From: Cryptomeria japonica
Taxonomy: Eukaryota > Streptophyta > Pinopsida > Cupressales > Cupressaceae
Reading direction: 5' to 3'
NCBI RefSeq assembly: GCF_030272615.1
Contig: NC_081405.1
Coordinates: forward strand, 155,107,613-155,171,612
DNA length: 64,000 nucleotides
Made by a program: the position numbers and the translations under genes. How positions within the stretch are numbered: position 1 is the first letter of the stretch; every line of letters begins with the position of its first letter. Below are positions 60,751 through 64,000 of this stretch, piece by piece. Under the pieces are notes generated by a model. The model was given only the letters and a program-made list of their open reading frames with translations. It had not been told where the DNA came from and searched no databases.

Positions 60751-63730
60751 AGATGAGCTAATGACATGATTTTGTAACTACTTACATTTTAGAAAAAAAG
60801 AAATTGTGTGACATCCTTATAGAAAATATTATTCCTTAATAATATTTTTGAACCACTATTGTACAATATGAATAATAACAATATGACAATCTTGACAAAA
60901 AAAACTAATTATCTACATATTATACTATTGAATTAATTATTTATTTATTTTACTCATACTGATTTTTTGCCGAAGGCATGTCTTATTTGAAGTGGACCTA
61001 GCTAATTTGCAAAATCTATGGTTCAACCTGCTGGAAAGGGCATGCAAGACGATTACACTCATCTTGATCGTTCCTTGTTGTAAAAAACTGACCATTTGTT
61101 GCTGCTTATATTGTCGTTACTGTGGATGGAGATTTTCATTCATTCTGCATTAGTAGTCATGGGTAACTTGGACACTACAAAAAAAGTTGTACGGATTAAA
61201 ATAGCCACCCCCTATAATTTTGCTTTGGTAGGCTTTATTAATAATTTTTCTTGAAAATTCTGCTCAGTTGATGACTCATAAAATTATACTAGCAATTGCA
61301 CCTTGGTGTTCAATGGGTACGCCGAAAAAATTTGAAAGATCTCTTCTTCTTTTTTGGCCTATTAGTTGCATAGATGGTGGAAGCTTTTATATGTCTGATG
61401 ATGCTGATGAACTTAAGATTCTTTGAGAGCTCAATTTCCCAAGCCCCTAAGGGAACCTCTAAAGCAAGTGGTAGTTGGTAATAGATCACAGTCTTGATAA
61501 TTCTACATCTCTCTTTGGAGAGGGAAAAAAAAAATTGCATGCAATTGCAGTTCACCAAAAGTGAGTATCAAAAGTTTATGTAATAAAGATAGTATTAGTA
61601 AGTGACAGTAAGACATTCATTTTTTTTTGTATACAAGGATCTTAGATAAAGAGTTGCTCTAACTCACATAGCTTTCTGTAAACACTTTTTTCATGTGGAA
61701 TATTTGTGTATCGTTTAAGATCTTCAACAATCTTACAACAATTTGAGAGAACGGTGTTTGGCTCAACCCTAAAAAAATATACATGGAATACCAACAAACA
61801 CTAAAGTTTATTTTGATTTAATTCTGTGGTATTTATATATTCAATCATATTATTATATTCTCTTTGATTTAACTCTATGTTACTTATAGATTTAATCATA
61901 TTATTATATTCAACTAAATTTTTATTAACGATTACACCCATTATTATTATAATTATTATATAACCAAATCTAAATAGAAATATTTGGCATTTATATTGAT
62001 ATATATAATTATATAATGCAAGTCTTATTATCTCATAAAATAATATTTTAAACAAATATTTTGACATTATTTTTCCTCATTGTAAATTGGAAATAAAATA
62101 AAAAATATTTTGACATTATTTTGAAGATAAAAAAAATCTATATTCTCTATTTTTTTGTGAGACACGTTCCAGTCTCTTCCTCCATAATTTTGATGTATTC
62201 AAAACTTCCACGTACCTAACCTATGCTTCAACCATCTTGCATAAATTTTCCAAAAAATATTTTATGTGCCTTATCTAGTTTGGAGGATGCGGTTGCAGGG
62301 AAGAGCAAGGATTTACAGAGGAGAGGTAGAGAGAGACATGGTTAAGGGAGTTGGAAGGAATTTTAATTTGTAATTTATATATGTTTTTAACAATTTATTT
62401 GCTCTTTTTTTTTCCCTTTTTATTGAGCTTTGTAGGTGTGCTTGTTAATTGTCTTTATGTGGCTTACTTCTGGATTGTAAGTTTAGTAACTTTTGTATAG
62501 GCGAGTAGCTTCAGAGACAAATGCACATGTTCCATTGTTTTATTTTTTGAAAAAATAAAAAATAATGTCGTGTAGTTTGTATAGAGCATTTGGGTGTTTT
62601 CACTTTGTTGGGAGAATGGTAAGGAATCAAAGATTGAGCTTAGAAATATTAAGGCAAGCATTGGGTGGAATTTACATTATGGACTGTTAGTTTTCTTTCA
62701 TGCTGTAACAACAATTTCTCTTTATTTTTCTATTCTAGATCTGCTCTGTATATCTTTTTTCACCTCTATTATTATGGACATTTTGGAAGGGACGCGAGTT
62801 TGTTGTTTAGATATATTTTTATTAGAGTTTTTTTCACCCCTATACAAATTATTTCTGTGAGGCCTTCTATACATCGTTCAAAATATGATTAGATTATTTA
62901 TGTGGAGATTGAACATATTTTTATGATGTGATTTAGATTATTTATGTGAGATTGTGTATATCTTGCCTAACGAAACCTTTGTGTCTTATGCCGATTCCTT
63001 CCAATATAGGGAATTGTATGAGTTTTGAGATTCTGTAAGCATTCTATATATGTTCCATAAATTTTAGAAAGCATTAATTATTAAGCTTCTATTTTTCTTT
63101 AAAAATGTATTAGATTTCTTAAAACTTGGTTGTCTACATGGGCTCTTCTAGGCTCTTGCACTATTTCAGGTCCATACTGCTATGAACTTTATATTACTCT
63201 AGTAATTATAAGAAGTAGAAACTTCCTATTAAATAATGAGAAATAAAAACAAATTTGGGTTTGAAGTGTTGGTGACCATTAAGATTGCATCTATGATTAA
63301 TAGACTCATTAATAGTTCTACTAATCCGCTTTTTCCTGTTAATAGGTATGTGACATTTTGTGTCTGCAAACATTTGCAAGGTATGATGGGGAGATCTAGA
63401 TATTGGTTGGAGATGGTGAATTTATTCTATAGCTGAAGAAGGTAGTACTCTCTGTGGGGCATGATAATCTATTTTGACTATGTATTAAGGTAAAGAAATG
63501 AAACGGAAAGAGACCAAAGAACCCAAAAATCCTCATGTTGCCCTGTAATATGGATTTTAAGCAAATTGTCATATGTAGTCAAGATACCACTGCCAATGGA
63601 TTTGAATCGAAAAAAGAGCAAGATAAATTGGAGAAACTAAAGATAGATGCCAGAATAAAAAAAATTCGATGGGAGAATCAGATAAAAGAAAACTAGAAAA
63701 CAAATATTAATAGAGCAAGGAGTTTAATAC
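60751..63730. other. Intergenic AT-rich
   Basis: No recognised gene. A minus-strand frame at 61310-61558 includes VIYYQLPLALEVPLGAWEIE and ends RPKKKKRSFKFF; I cannot assign it. Frames at 62594-62892 are low-complexity hydrophobic translations of T-rich sequence. Confidence 0.45.
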
Positions 63731-63787
63731 CTGAAAGACCCAAACATCATTTCTCCGCTTATCTGTCCTGCGGGCATTTATCCTCAT
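63731..63787 (-). CDS. Possible first coding exon of a minus-strand gene
   Basis: Minus strand ATG at 63787 opens MRINARRTDKRRNDVWVFQ and stops being coding at a good donor (TTTCAG then GTATTA). The sequence on its 5' side (63788-64000) has a higher GC content than its surroundings, fitting a 5' UTR or promoter. No downstream exon could be linked. It may be chance. Confidence 0.2.
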
Positions 63788-64000
63788 GGCGGTGGATGAA
63801 GAAGAAAGACTAGCTCATAGTTAATCTGATATTTGCCAAGAAAAACAATCACGCCAACCTCAAATGTGGCAACTGAATTCCCGGACCTGCTCTGTTTTGA
63901 GCTCTTATGACCGTTAGAAAGAAGTAGGTAGGCAAGGAAGCAGGATGACAAATTTCTGGCAACAAAATGAACTTCCCGGCCTTAAAATATCTAGCTGGGA

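Overview
The window is plant nuclear DNA, most likely from a large-genome gymnosperm (inferred). It is AT-rich and gene-poor, with one plant-type tetraspanin gene. Nearly everything else is old, nested transposable-element sequence: Ty1/copia, Ty3/gypsy with two RNase H domains, and a plant LINE. No rRNA, tRNA, CRISPR or bacterial feature was found.

Layout. 400-5270: 3' part of a LINE (minus strand), split by a 3.84-kb element (1067-4910). 7452-10432: tetraspanin gene in two exons. About 13.55-42.81 kb: a decayed Ty3/gypsy complex on the minus strand, opened by an 8.9-kb element (17694-26617) and a Ty1/copia element (28959-35789), with further gypsy-derived noncoding DNA at 38.1-42.8 kb. 46890-52112: a structurally complete Ty1/copia element with 296-bp LTRs and a 5-bp target duplication. 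53680-60175: a third large terminal-inverted-repeat element. 60.2-64 kb: a short tandem array and AT-rich DNA.

The main result is that the 1067-4910, 17694-26617 and 53680-60175 elements look like one undescribed family. Each has terminal inverted repeats starting GGGT, an exact 4-bp target duplication (ATGC, ATAT, TTAT), its own subterminal short repeats, and a long internal array of the same palindromic satellite built on CATATG and CCTTAGG. All three carry GA-rich tracts, and two also carry CT tracts. Taking copy 1 out, leaving one ATGC, restores the LINE reading frame, so its boundaries are supported to the base. Copy 3 holds a decayed minus-strand protein (21815-22960) with a helix-turn-helix-like segment and a Cys/His motif; it may be a relic of a transposase, possibly Sola-like, since Sola elements are known for 4-bp target duplications. 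These satellite arrays therefore appear to be cargo of DNA transposons and not independent satellite loci.

The only gene I expect to be functional is the tetraspanin. All retroelement polyproteins carry stops or lost catalytic residues.
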